Assembly: GCF_014207655.1 (NCBI RefSeq)
Contig: NZ_JACHHJ010000001.1
Span: 806,001 to 870,000 of the forward strand
Length of the DNA stretch: 64,000 nt
Direction of reading: 5' to 3'
From: Geomicrobium halophilum
GTDB lineage: Bacteria > Bacillota > Bacilli > Bacillales > Marinococcaceae
How positions within the stretch are numbered: position 1 is the first letter of the stretch; every line of letters begins with the position of its first letter. The notes beneath the pieces were generated by a model. That model searched no databases. It had not been told where the DNA came from and saw nothing but the letters and a program-made list of their open reading frames with translations. Below are positions 1 to 8,733 of this stretch, piece by piece. Made by a program: the position numbers and the translations under genes.

Positions 1-218
1 TCTGCTGTCAGTACAGAACCGTTTAGATTCCTGTAAAACGTTAAGTAGTAGCCCGTCGCCATTTAAGGTTGTGGCGGGCGATGTTCTTTTAACCCCTTTT
101 CCATGATTGCCATAGCTTTAAAAGGTCCTAAAATTTAGATATCTTCGCTTTATTTAGCCCCTGATGAATGTATTCATTTGCTATTCCCCCGCTCATCCTA
201 TCGATACATCATTGCGAT

Positions 219-254
219 CAAAAAACGAGTAAAAGGGCTTTTTCCTTTTACTCG
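219..254 (-). terminator. Rho-independent terminator after ispH
   Basis: On the minus strand an 11-bp hairpin (arms near 226-236 and 244-254) is followed by six T residues (220-225). It lies 12 bases past the ispH stop codon, so it most likely ends the ispH transcript. Bases 1-218 hold no gene I can support; a GC-rich hairpin near 51-79 followed by T-rich sequence may be the terminator of a gene outside the window. Confidence 0.75.
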
Positions 255-265
255 CTCATTTTACA

Positions 266-1225
266 TTATCGTGCACGTGATTTGGAATTTTTGCGTAAGG
301 GAGGTAAAATCTTGGTTCCTAATGCTTTTCGTTCTGTTTTCCACGTGGAAGGGTCTTCCGGGTCGTATTGGTCTAAAAAGAGAATTACTTCACGCGCGAT
401 GGCGGTTGGTGTAGATGCACCGGCCGTAACCGCTACTTTTTGAATCCCCTCAAGCCATTCCAATTTTAATTCACTGACATCGGCAATCCGATATGCATTC
501 GTATGAGCGATATCCTTAGATACTTGCGCAAGCCGGTTGGAGTTATTGCTTTTAGGGTCTCCTACAACGATGAGTAAATCTGCATCTGTTGCCTGATCCC
601 CAACAGCTTCCTGACGAACTTGAGTAGCTTGACAAATTTCATTATTAACCTCTGCATGTGGAAAGCGTTCCAACGTACGATCCATTATATCAGAAACATC
701 CCACTGACTCATCGTTGTCTGGTTGGTAACGATGACTTTGTCCCTCTTTAAATCAAGGTTTTCAACATCCTTGACGGTTTCGATAAGGTGAACATGATCG
801 GGTGCGACACCTATAGCTCCTTCTGGCTCAGGGTGGCCTCGTTTACCGATATAAACAATATCATACCCTTCTTCTTTTTTTTCAGCAATTAAATCATGGG
901 TATGTGTCACATCTGGACAGGTGGCATCAATCGTTGTTAAGCCTCTTTCGTCGGCCAATTGCCGGACTTCTGGCGATACGCCATGGGCGGTAAAAATCAC
1001 GGTTCCATTTTCTACCTGTCTAAGAATCTCAAGTCGATTAGGTCCGTCTAGAGAGATAATTCCTTCTTCTTCAAATGCATCTGTTACGTGTTTATTATGA
1101 ACGATCATTCCGAGAATGTAGATAGGCCTCGGCAATTCCTTATCTTCTGCTGCTTGGCGGGCTACGACCATAGCATCTACAACGCCATAGCAATAACCTC
1201 TAGGGGTAATTTTCTGAACTTCCAT
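266..1225 (-). CDS. ispH: 4-hydroxy-3-methylbut-2-enyl diphosphate reductase
   Basis: This 319-residue protein is IspH (LytB), the last enzyme of the MEP pathway, which reduces HMBPP to IPP and DMAPP with a [4Fe-4S] cluster in the cytosol. The three cluster cysteines are visible in GYCYG (Cys12), [10 protein letters not shown] and NEICQATQ. The length matches the Bacillus enzyme (about 314). The start at 1225 was chosen because GGAGG lies 8 bases upstream and the protein then begins [14 protein letters not shown]; an in-frame ATG at 1279 would add 18 residues with no family support. IspG of the same pathway is at 11.5-12.6 kb. The neighbour yqfQ is also on the minus strand, as in B. subtilis. 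Confidence 0.96.
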   Translation of the reverse strand: MEVQKITPRGYCYGVVDAMVVARQAAEDKELPRPIYILGMIVHNKHVTDAFEEEGIISLDGPNRLEILRQVENGTVIFTAHGVSPEVRQLADERGLTTIDATCPDVTHTHDLIAEKKEEGYDIVYIGKRGHPEPEGAIGVAPDHVHLIETVKDVENLDLKRDKVIVTNQTTMSQWDVSDIMDRTLERFPHAEVNNEICQATQVRQEAVGDQATDADLLIVVGDPKSNNSNRLAQVSKDIAHTNAYRIADVSELKLEWLEGIQKVAVTAGASTPTAIAREVILFLDQYDPEDPSTWKTERKALGTKILPPLRKNSKSRAR

Positions 1226-1333
1226 AGCCAAGTCCTCCAATGTTTGTAGGCTATATACAATTATACAGTCAGAGAACATTTTCGTAAATGAAAAGGGGTA
1301 AATTGCAGCCCTCCCTATCCTTTCCCCGGTTCA

Positions 1334-1813
1334 TTAGACGTAAAGTTTTGGAGGTGGTTGTTCACCCTCTTTCATCTCAAAGGTTGCCATCGGTTTGATC
1401 TTTTCAGAAAATACCTCCTCAGAAGAGCCTGATTCTAGTTTCTGCTCCTGCTCGTTCTTTGTTTCTGAAGCTGGTGCAGGAGGGAGCGCAGGCTTAGAAG
1501 CAGAGGGGCTCTTGAGCATTTTTCTCACTTGATTTGCCTTTTGTAACATGGGCGGGATTTGTTTAACCATGGGCCCATATTTTTGGATCATCGGAAGCCA
1601 CTTTGCAGAATTTTGCAGCATAGGGATTAATTGACCGACCGAACCGAGGGATGGAGCACCTTGGGCGAGCGCTGCGCCTCCACCAGCAGCAGATGGCAAT
1701 CCTCCTCCCATCATGGGTAAAGCCGCTGATCTAGCCGCCATCGGCCCAAGAGCAGATGGCACAGCTGGGGGCACCGGCATGGGCATTGGCATCATTGGGG
1801 GTGGTCCTAACAT
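1334..1813 (-). CDS. yqfQ: YqfQ/VrrA-like Pro/Met-rich protein
   Basis: A 159-residue low-complexity protein. The N-terminus is rich in Pro, Met, Ala and Gly (for example GPPPMMPMPMPVPP), the middle is a basic stretch resembling the YqfQ (VrrA) core (LPMIQKYGPMVKQIPPML), and the C-terminus is acidic and Glu/Lys rich. The position between ispH and cshB matches yqfQ in B. subtilis and vrrA in B. anthracis. The molecular role is not established; many homologues vary in repeat length. GTG at 1822 is an alternative start three codons upstream, but ATG at 1813 follows an AAGAAGTGA-type ribosome site. No signal peptide or transmembrane segment is evident. Confidence 0.7.
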   Translation of the reverse strand: MLGPPPMMPMPMPVPPAVPSALGPMAARSAALPMMGGGLPSAAGGGAALAQGAPSLGSVGQLIPMLQNSAKWLPMIQKYGPMVKQIPPMLQKANQVRKMLKSPSASKPALPPAPASETKNEQEQKLESGSSEEVFSEKIKPMATFEMKEGEQPPPKLYV

Positions 1814-1822
1814 CTCAATCAC

Positions 1823-2528
1823 TTCTTTCTGTACTCAAAATATTATTTCAAAATTAAAGTAACCTGCTAAAGACCTTCCGTTAAATATTGCCATGTTCTG
1901 TGAAGTGGAAGTTGTCACCTCCTATGAAAACAAAGGCTAACGAGCTATTTATGAACGATGATTAGATGGTAAGGGATAAACGTTATAATGAACATGCCAT
2001 TCATTGTTATTTTGCGTGAAAACAGTAATTTTGAGCCAATTTAACTTTTATCCGGTATGGGTATAGGTGTCTAATATCATTTTTATGTCAGCATGCCTGA
2101 AACGTTCCTATTCATCTTGATATTATAGGCCTGCTTCCGTTTTCTTTATCTGAAGCTCTCTTGTGTTTTTTAGCTAGTAGAAACGAAAAATTAAATCATT
2201 CTTTTTCTTATATATGTGCTAGCCAAAAAGGGGAATAGACATAAAAGGAGATGAAAGTACGAAGGGAGGATGATGTATATTATGGGAACTTCCTAGCGGC
2301 GAGTTGACTCCTTTTGCTTCCTGTTTTTCGCACGCCCATAGAGGCGTATTTTTTGACGAGAATGATGGATGGCATGGGGCTATATTCTATGCCTTGAATT
2401 TCGAAAAAATAGCGTTTTTGTGATTTATGACCTTTTCGATTTCTATCGGGTAATATATTATGATAAAATGTGTCAATGTGTACTTGCCCGTTCATTTGGT
2501 CAAGCAGCAGTTTAAGAGGAGTGTTAAA
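1823..2528. other. Long intergenic region upstream of cshB
   Basis: About 700 bases of AT-rich sequence between divergent yqfQ and cshB. A short hairpin with a T run (near 2332-2353, stem ACGCC/GGCGT) could act as an attenuator in the cshB leader, but it is weak. A long 5' leader with cold-regulated folding is typical of RNA helicase genes (family knowledge); nothing here proves it. I see no convincing coding region on either strand. Confidence 0.4.
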
Positions 2529-3824
2529 ATGTCAGGTTTTCAACGTTTAGAGATCGATGACCGCTTAACAAGACATTTACAAATAAAAAAAATTGAACGG
2601 CCGACAGAAATACAAGAACGTATCATCCCAGCGATTTTAAGAGGAAAAGATGTGATTGGCCAATCACAAACGGGCACCGGGAAGACGCTTGCTTTCGTAC
2701 TGCCGATATTGACCAATATTAACACGGAGAGTCATAAGGTCCAGGCAGTGGTTACAGCTCCGACGCGTGAACTGGCCGAACAACTGTATCAAACGTTTCA
2801 GATGTTTATAAATGATGGGGAACTCCCTATGGAAAATGTGCGAATTCGCCGTGTAATCGGAGGAACGGACAAGGAACGAAATATCGCGGACTTGAAAAAA
2901 CCACCCCACATTGTCATCGCGACACCGGGAAGATTGCACGATCTCGTAACGAAGTCAAACGTGCTTGACGTGCATCAGGTAGAAACGTTCGTCATAGATG
3001 AAGCCGATCAAATGCTGGACATGGGGTTCATTGAACCGCTAGATCAAGTAGCAAGCCGTATGCCCGATGACTTGCAAATGCTGGTTTTTTCTGCAAGCAT
3101 TCCAAAAAGTTTACGACCTTTCCTGAAAAAATACATGAATCAACCGCGTCATGTGCACGTAAAGCCTGAGGAGCCCTCTCCTCAAAAATTAACCCACTAT
3201 CTGGTTCCTCTTAAGAGCCGAGGCCGGGAGCAATTAACATTAGAGATGGCTTCTCTTTTACGACCATACCTATGTTTGGTTTTTGTGAATACGAAGGTAG
3301 AGGCCGAATCACTTACGGATTTATTCATTGCAAACGGCATTGAAACCGAATGCATTCATGGTGGGCTATCATCACGGGCACGAAAACAGGCAATGCGCAG
3401 TATTGAGCGAGCCAAAACTCCGTTCGTCATTTGTACGGATCTCGCTGCAAGGGGGATGGATATTAAGGGGATTTCCCACATTATCAATGTGCAATTGCCG
3501 AGTGATTTACAGTATTATTTGCATCGGGCTGGACGAACAGCACGAGCAGGTGCTTCAGGAGAAGTGTATACGATTGTAGAAAAAGACGATTACCCTGCCC
3601 TTCATCAACTACAGAAACAACGTTTTTTCTTTCATTATCTGGATATCAAAAAAGGGGAATGGCGTGAAATTGAACAATTGGGTAGCGGATATGCTCCTGG
3701 GAGAGATCGCTTTCGAAAACAAGCACCTTCCTCTTCGAGTGGTAAGCCAAAAAAAGTAAAACCAGGTTATAAAAAGAAAATGAAAAAGGCAGCTAGAGGC
3801 AATCAGAGGAGGAACAAATCATGA
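2529..3824 (+). CDS. cshB: DEAD-box ATP-dependent RNA helicase CshB
   Basis: A 431-residue RNA helicase with the standard two RecA-like domains. Visible motifs are the Q-motif region ([12 protein letters not shown]), motif I SQTGTGKT, Ia PTREL, motif II DEADQML, motif III as SAS instead of SAT, motif [10 protein letters not shown] and motif [12 protein letters not shown]. The tail is basic (Lys/Arg rich), which suits nonspecific RNA binding. CshB proteins unwind mRNA and rRNA structure, especially in the cold. The start at 2529 follows AGAGGAG; an upstream in-frame ATG at 2460 would add 23 unsupported residues. The stop overlaps the nfo start (ATGA), so the two are translationally coupled. 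Confidence 0.95.
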   Translation: MSGFQRLEIDDRLTRHLQIKKIERPTEIQERIIPAILRGKDVIGQSQTGTGKTLAFVLPILTNINTESHKVQAVVTAPTRELAEQLYQTFQMFINDGELPMENVRIRRVIGGTDKERNIADLKKPPHIVIATPGRLHDLVTKSNVLDVHQVETFVIDEADQMLDMGFIEPLDQVASRMPDDLQMLVFSASIPKSLRPFLKKYMNQPRHVHVKPEEPSPQKLTHYLVPLKSRGREQLTLEMASLLRPYLCLVFVNTKVEAESLTDLFIANGIETECIHGGLSSRARKQAMRSIERAKTPFVICTDLAARGMDIKGISHIINVQLPSDLQYYLHRAGRTARAGASGEVYTIVEKDDYPALHQLQKQRFFFHYLDIKKGEWREIEQLGSGYAPGRDRFRKQAPSSSSGKPKKVKPGYKKKMKKAARGNQRRNKS

Positions 3825-4732
3825 GCAAACACGACACCCCGCTTTATCTTGGCTCTCACGTATCGATGAGTGGAAAAAAAATGCTGCTCGCCTCAAGTGA
3901 GGAAGCAGCTGGATATGATGGGACGGCGTTAATGATTTATACCGGCGCCCCGCAGAACACTCGCAGGAAAGCGATTGAGGATTTGAATATTGAGGCCGGC
4001 AACACTCATATGAAAGAGAACGGGATTGAAAAAGTTGTTGTGCACGCGCCGTATATCATTAATATCGCGAACACACAAAAGCCGGAAACATTTGACCTGG
4101 GCGTTCGTTTTTTACGTTCCGAAATTGAACGTACAGAAGCGATTGGTGCGACGCAAATTGTTCTTCACCCCGGTTCCCACGTTGGAGAGGGGGCAGACAA
4201 AGGAATCGCGAAGATCATCGAAGGACTGAACGAAGTCATCGCAAAAGAACAAAATGTTCAAATTGCGTTAGAAACAATGGCTGGGAAAGGCTCTGAATGT
4301 GGCCGTTCCTTTGACGAGCTGGCACAAATCATTGATGGTGTAACCCATAATGAAAAGCTATCGGTTTGTTTTGATACTTGCCACATTCATGATGCTGGAT
4401 ATGATATCGTCGATGACTTTGATGGAGTAATGAAGACATTTGACGATATCGTTGGTCTTGAGCGATTAAAAGTGTTACATCTGAATGATAGCAAAAATCC
4501 CCAAGGAGCCAGAAAAGACCGCCACGAAAACATCGGTTTTGGACATATTGGGTTTGATGCTCTTAATAAAATCGTTCATCATGAAACGGTTGCCCACTTA
4601 CCAAAAATTTTAGAGACCCCGTATGTTGGAGAAGACAAGAAGAATAAGAAACCTCCGTACAAACGTGAAATCGCTATGTTACGCGAAGGGACCCACGACG
4701 CACAAATGAAAGATAAGTTAATGCAAGCTTAA
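3821..4732 (+). CDS. nfo: Endonuclease IV (AP endonuclease)
   Basis: A 303-residue class II AP endonuclease of the Nfo family, which cleaves DNA 5' to abasic sites during base excision repair using a trinuclear Zn centre. The TIM-barrel metal motifs are present: [28 protein letters not shown] and [16 protein letters not shown]. Length is as in B. subtilis Nfo (297). It overlaps cshB by four bases and has a strong AGAGGAGG ribosome site inside the cshB end. The cshB-nfo order is conserved in Bacillaceae. Confidence 0.96.
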   Translation: MSKHDTPLYLGSHVSMSGKKMLLASSEEAAGYDGTALMIYTGAPQNTRRKAIEDLNIEAGNTHMKENGIEKVVVHAPYIINIANTQKPETFDLGVRFLRSEIERTEAIGATQIVLHPGSHVGEGADKGIAKIIEGLNEVIAKEQNVQIALETMAGKGSECGRSFDELAQIIDGVTHNEKLSVCFDTCHIHDAGYDIVDDFDGVMKTFDDIVGLERLKVLHLNDSKNPQGARKDRHENIGFGHIGFDALNKIVHHETVAHLPKILETPYVGEDKKNKKPPYKREIAMLREGTHDAQMKDKLMQA

Positions 4733-4741
4733 TATCAGAGG

Positions 4742-4864
4742 TCGTTTAAAGAGCCTTTTAAAAGTACCGATTCGATTTCCTTCTGCGCTTCGCACGTAGG
4801 AGCGTGGGATTGTTTAGAAATCGTTGCACCCGCTTTCTCGAAGGTTCCATCTTTTGAACGAATG
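4742..4864. repeat. Possible degenerate copy of the MITE-like repeat
   Basis: The segment between nfo and yqfT starts with TCGTTTAAAGAGCC and ends with TCTTTTGAACGA, which are imperfect inverted ends resembling those of the repeats at 8495-8692 and 37331-37595. It also shares a 'cttctgc...cgcacg' patch with the copy at 37.4 kb. The resemblance is partial, so this is a tentative call. Confidence 0.3.
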
Positions 4865-4872
4865 GCCTGCTA

Positions 4873-5127
4873 TTATAAGAACCCTCCGTATTGCGCATAC
4901 AAATCATGAAGCAACATCGCGTGTTCCTTTGATGTTGCTTTTTCAACTTTGTTAATGAATGCATACACGGAGGCCTGATCGGAAACATCAACATGCTCGG
5001 TTTTCACAAGATAAATGAGTGTTCGCACTTCTTCTTGAGTAAGAAATACGCCTTTGCTGTAGGCAAGGGATTGTAATTGTTCAGGAGTCATGCTATTGAT
5101 ATACTGTTGGATCATTCCATAAAACAT
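4873..5127 (-). CDS. yqfT: YqfT-like DUF2624 protein
   Basis: An 84-residue, probably all-helical soluble protein of the DUF2624 (YqfT) type, recognised from INSMTPEQLQSLAYSKGV-like sequence and from position next to nfo as in B. subtilis. Function is unknown. An AAAGGAAGTGATGG ribosome site lies upstream of ATG 5127. It is oriented opposite to cshB-nfo and converges with nfo. Confidence 0.75.
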   Translation of the reverse strand: MFYGMIQQYINSMTPEQLQSLAYSKGVFLTQEEVRTLIYLVKTEHVDVSDQASVYAFINKVEKATSKEHAMLLHDLYAQYGGFL

Positions 5128-5188
5128 TAACCATCACTTCCTTTGAAAGATGTTCAGAAACTTCAGGGAACATAGTGGTCTGTAGTAC

Positions 5189-5272
5189 TTGCGGACTTCG
5201 ATTAAGCCGCCGAAGGGACCATGCGCAGAAGCCTGTCGACCTGTAAGCGTGAGGGAGCTAGATGTCACGCTG
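5189..5272 (+). mobile_element. Possible right-end scar of an IS200/IS605 (tnpB) element
   Basis: The sequence contains CAGAAGCCTGTCGACCTGTA followed by AGCGTGAGGGAGCTAGATG and TCACG. This pattern (AGAAGCC - short hairpin - GGGAGC - TGTCAC) strongly resembles the 3' ends of tnpB-bearing IS200/IS605 family elements, where the omega/reRNA scaffold lies. No intact tnpB reading frame precedes it, so it would be a decayed remnant. The rest of 5128-5515 shows no gene I can support. Confidence 0.38.
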
Positions 5273-5515
5273 AAGTTAATTCCTACTGCCCGTCTTCTCA
5301 CAAATGTAAACATCTATGTCCTCTGTCAGTGGAGGGGTTCTTACATCGTAACAGGGCCTTTGCTACACTCTGCACCTTCTCATTCGATATGCTTAGCTTA
5401 TGCAAGTATGGGGTTGCATTGTTCCTAAGTGATTAAACAGTACTAGGAATAACAAAAGGATTTTAGTATAATAAGCACAAACGAAAAAGATATGAGCAGG
5501 AAATGGGGATTTTAT

Positions 5516-6874
5516 ATGAATGTTCCAATTCCAGATCATCGATATGAGCATTTCTCCATATTTGATGACCTTAGCCAGGAATTACGTTTGGTAGCGATGT
5601 GTAACGGGAAAATCTTGAGTAAGAACGAAGAAGCCACTCAGTTTCTAGGGGATAACAATCAATTCTTTCAAACGTTACACAGGTCTGAAAAGGAAAGGGC
5701 TAAGACTTTTTTTAACCAGATGTATGACACCGGTGAACGGTGCTGCTTGTCGATTACCCACCATGTATATGGGTTGAGGAAGCAAATCCTTTATCACGGT
5801 TGTTATCATAAAGGTTATATCTATTTAAGCGGAAAAGTCCAGTTAAAAGAAGAGTGGAAAAACATAGAGGAGCTCTTTAAAAGTCTTCCTTGCGGTTATG
5901 TCCGAGTAAATCATGAATTAGAAATTGTTGAAAATAATCGAATGTTCTTTGAATTTGTTTTTCCTAAACTAACGAATCCTGATTCAAGTCTGGGGTTTGA
6001 GCGTCTTCGCCTTGAATCATTGCCGGGAGCCTGTATTTATGAGACTGTTATGGAAGCGCTTATTAAAAGATCGTCGAGTGAACGAGTAACAGGAGATGAA
6101 GAAGAGGCCAGCATGCGTTTAAGAGCGATTGCGCTTTACGTTCCCCAATGTCAGGAAGTCATTGGTTTACTATTCGACGAAAGTTCACAAATGAAGTATG
6201 AACATTTACTTGCATACAAACAGCAAATGGAGTCAGTCTCCCATCTGGCTGCTGGTGTTGCTCATGAATTGAGAAATCCCTTATCTGTGATTCGGGGCTT
6301 TTTACAATTGTCGGAACTGACGAATAGCTTTCATAAATATTCACAAACCATTTTCGGTGAGGTTGATCGCATGAATGTGATCATTGAAAATTTTTTGTCT
6401 ATTTCCCGAAAAAGGTTTGAGATACAAGCGCAAAATCCAATGGGAGTCATTCGATCCGTCGAGGATATTATTCGCTCTGAATGTTTGTTAAATGATGTCC
6501 ACTTCGAAGCGAGCTTATCCGAAACGAATCGAACGATTCAAATGAATGATACGATGATCAAACAAGTCATCTTAAATTTACTTAGAAACTCTATGGAGGC
6601 CTATCCTGAAGGGATGAGCTATAAATTATTCTCTTTAATCACTAAAGAATTTGAGAAAGATTATGAAATCACGGTTAAAGATAATGGGGAAGGAATACCT
6701 GAAGAAATTTTGGATAAACTTGGAGAACCGTTTACGACGACGAAAGAGAAGGGGACCGGTATCGGGATTTCCTTATCAAAGAAAATTATCGAAGACCATG
6801 GAGGGAGCTTTCGGATTGAAAGTGAAAAAGGGAAAGGCACAGCTACGATTATGACTCTCCCTTTTGAGGATTAA
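5516..6874 (+). CDS. Soluble sensor histidine kinase, possible sporulation (phosphorelay) kinase
   Basis: A 452-residue cytoplasmic histidine kinase. The N-terminal 230 residues look like two PAS-type sensor folds (weakly conserved), followed by a HisKA dimerisation domain with phosphoacceptor His250 in VAHELRNPLSVI and a HATPase_c domain with N box NLLRNSMEA, G1 DNGEGIP, F box PFTTTKEKGTGIG and G2. There are no transmembrane segments. No response regulator is adjacent. An orphan, soluble PAS kinase in a spore former fits the Kin family feeding Spo0F (inference), but other targets are possible. ATG 5516 is preceded by GGAAATGGGGA; ATG 5492 is an alternative with a poorer site. Confidence 0.85.
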   Translation: MNVPIPDHRYEHFSIFDDLSQELRLVAMCNGKILSKNEEATQFLGDNNQFFQTLHRSEKERAKTFFNQMYDTGERCCLSITHHVYGLRKQILYHGCYHKGYIYLSGKVQLKEEWKNIEELFKSLPCGYVRVNHELEIVENNRMFFEFVFPKLTNPDSSLGFERLRLESLPGACIYETVMEALIKRSSSERVTGDEEEASMRLRAIALYVPQCQEVIGLLFDESSQMKYEHLLAYKQQMESVSHLAAGVAHELRNPLSVIRGFLQLSELTNSFHKYSQTIFGEVDRMNVIIENFLSISRKRFEIQAQNPMGVIRSVEDIIRSECLLNDVHFEASLSETNRTIQMNDTMIKQVILNLLRNSMEAYPEGMSYKLFSLITKEFEKDYEITVKDNGEGIPEEILDKLGEPFTTTKEKGTGIGISLSKKIIEDHGGSFRIESEKGKGTATIMTLPFED

Positions 6875-6876
6875 TA

Positions 6877-8403
6877 TTATTTAAAAATGAGCGTAAAACG
6901 AGTGTGCAAGGCTTTTTCTAATTGCCCAATGTCCTTTGAAGCCTGTATTTCTTCAAAGTATTTGCCTTTCCCTTTTGTATAAATGAATATCTTATTTTTA
7001 CGTCCACGTGTAGATGATTGGATTTTGATGTTATCGACAATGGAACGACCAGTGGTAAATAGCCCATTTGAAAAGCGTAGAATAGCTCCGAGCTGCTCAT
7101 AGTTCTTTAATACCTTTCCATTTAATAGTCGTTGGAATTGGGAAGCTTTTTTACGTAATTGTTTACAAGTAGTAAAAGAAGCGATGAGTGCAATCGCTAT
7201 TTGTTGTTCGTGTGTAAATCCATCCAGCGAACGATTGGTAAGTACAGAGAACGTATGCTCATGGGATTGCTCCTCATCGATATAGGCACCAAGCCCTTTT
7301 AAGTGAGCACTGTAGAAAAGGAGCATCTGATCACGAGCGTTGTCGGCGCTATTAGGCTTTGGATGTAATGCCTGATACAGCTTGGTCGCAACCCTGTACA
7401 CTCCAGTTCCAAATGGTTCATAAAGGTTATATTCCTTACGCAATTGCAGAAGTGTTTCCTCTTTGACAGTAGGAAGCGTTTGGTGCTTTTTTCGCATGGA
7501 TTCAAAAAGCAATCCATCCCTGATCCCTTTTTGACTAATAATAAGACTTGTGGCTTGTATATGCCGTAGCAATTCAGCAATAAAAAGGCCGGCAGGGACG
7601 ATATAATCGGCCCGGTCTTTGGATAGGCTTGGAACTTTTCCCCGTTTCGCTAAAGGGATTTTACGCAAATAGTGGTACGTATCCCTGAGTTCAGCTGAAG
7701 TCATCTCATATTGGTGGAGTCCTAGAAATGGGTCATTTCTTCGATGCTGATGAACCGCAGCAAGTTGGCGTACACTCCCGCCTACGCCGATCGCCGGCAC
7801 TTTCATATTTTTTAGCCAAGGTTGGCTGCTGAACATTTTCGCGGCTAGCTTTTTAATTCTTTTTGTCGAGGCATTGACTGCGTTTTCATCCCAAAGTTGC
7901 AAGAGCGTTAACGTACCGATTGGAAAGCTGTAGGCATGGGTTAACCTCTTACTTTTCATCGCAGCAACCTCCGTACTCGACCCTCCCATATCAAAAATCA
8001 GCCCATCTTCAATATCGATCGAGTGAATGGTAGCAAGATAGCTATAGTAGGCTTCTTCTTGTCCTAATAAAACTTGGAGTTCAATACCAGTCTTTTCCCA
8101 AACATAGGAAAGAATCTGTTCGCGATTTTTCGCTTTACGAACAGCTGCAGTTGCAACCGCTCGGACTTCTTGAACTTGATGAGCTTCTAATACGGCTTTA
8201 AAATGAGAAAAAATTTCTTCTAAAACTGCAAAACCTTTAGCGGTTAGAAGTTGTGTTTCTTCATCGAGATATTGGCTTAATCGGGCGGCTACTTTTAAAT
8301 TAAAAAGAGAGCGGTAGCGTCGGTGTTTCCCAACTGTATAAATGACAAGGCGAATTGAATTTGAACCGAGGTCAATAACTCCGATCCGTTCCGTTTCATG
8401 CAT
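6877..8403 (-). CDS. ppx: Ppx/GppA family exopolyphosphatase
   Basis: A 508-residue phosphatase of the ASKHA fold. Motifs seen: GVIDLGSNSIRLV near the N-terminus (phosphate 1 loop), ATAAVRKAKN, FDMGGSSTEVA and GVGGSVRQLA, followed by a C-terminal helical HD-like domain of about 190 residues. The family hydrolyses terminal phosphates of inorganic polyphosphate or the 5'-phosphate of pppGpp; sequence alone does not separate the two. ATG 8403 was chosen because GGGGG lies just upstream; an ATG at 8418 falls on the ribosome site itself. It ends two bases from the kinase stop (convergent), and its promoter region is shared with znuC. Confidence 0.88.
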   Translation of the reverse strand: MHETERIGVIDLGSNSIRLVIYTVGKHRRYRSLFNLKVAARLSQYLDEETQLLTAKGFAVLEEIFSHFKAVLEAHQVQEVRAVATAAVRKAKNREQILSYVWEKTGIELQVLLGQEEAYYSYLATIHSIDIEDGLIFDMGGSSTEVAAMKSKRLTHAYSFPIGTLTLLQLWDENAVNASTKRIKKLAAKMFSSQPWLKNMKVPAIGVGGSVRQLAAVHQHRRNDPFLGLHQYEMTSAELRDTYHYLRKIPLAKRGKVPSLSKDRADYIVPAGLFIAELLRHIQATSLIISQKGIRDGLLFESMRKKHQTLPTVKEETLLQLRKEYNLYEPFGTGVYRVATKLYQALHPKPNSADNARDQMLLFYSAHLKGLGAYIDEEQSHEHTFSVLTNRSLDGFTHEQQIAIALIASFTTCKQLRKKASQFQRLLNGKVLKNYEQLGAILRFSNGLFTTGRSIVDNIKIQSSTRGRKNKIFIYTKGKGKYFEEIQASKDIGQLEKALHTRFTLIFK

Positions 8404-8428
8404 AAATATAACCCCCATTTACCGATCA

Positions 8429-8457
8429 TTTACAAAAGGAGTACGATACGTTATACT
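8429..8457 (+). promoter_or_regulatory. Sigma-A promoter of the znuCB-zur operon
   Basis: TTTACA (8429-8434) and TATACT (8452-8457) are separated by exactly 17 bases, which is close to consensus. The predicted transcript starts near 8464, about 270 bases before znuC, so the mRNA carries a long leader. Confidence 0.65.
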
Positions 8458-8466
8458 ACAAAGGTC

Positions 8467-8486
8467 AAATCGTAATCATTCTGTTT
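8467..8486 (+). promoter_or_regulatory. Zur-box-like operator
   Basis: AAATCGTAATCATTCTGTTT closely matches the Bacillus Zur box (AAATCGTAATnATTACGATTT); the left half is perfect and the right half is degenerate. It lies right after the predicted transcription start, where bound Zur would block initiation. Zur itself is the third gene of the operon, giving a zinc-dependent feedback loop (inference). Confidence 0.65.
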
Positions 8487-8494
8487 AAGGAGCT

Positions 8495-8692
8495 TGTTCA
8501 AAAAGCCCGGGAAAACTTCCTCGAAAAGGAACCCGCTTTTCCTTCGTGAGAAGTGAATGCTTTCATGGTCAAGCAGGATGCTCGAGACGGGCTTTCTTGC
8601 ACTCCAGAGCATAAGAGAATCTAGACTCGTCATTTTGGTGATAAGCTAACATTTTCTAAAACTTCTCGGCTTTTTGTTCTCCTTTTTGAACA
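8495..8692. repeat. MITE-like dispersed repeat, copy A
   Basis: A 198-bp non-coding element with inverted ends: TGTTCAAAAAG on the left and CTTTTTGAACA on the right. Its interior shares about 60 bases (8514-8576) at high identity with 37483-37548, including TTCCTTCGTGAGAAGTGAAT and AAGCAGGATGCTCG. It has no coding potential. It lies in the predicted 5' leader between the Zur box and znuC. Confidence 0.7.
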
Positions 8693-8733
8693 CGTGATGG
8701 TCACGGATTCGTCTCCAAATGGGAGGTCCTTGT

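Noticed and set aside
2280-2495. 71-codon minus-strand open frame upstream of cshB
   Set aside because: It has no ribosome site, overlaps the likely cshB leader, and shows no family features.
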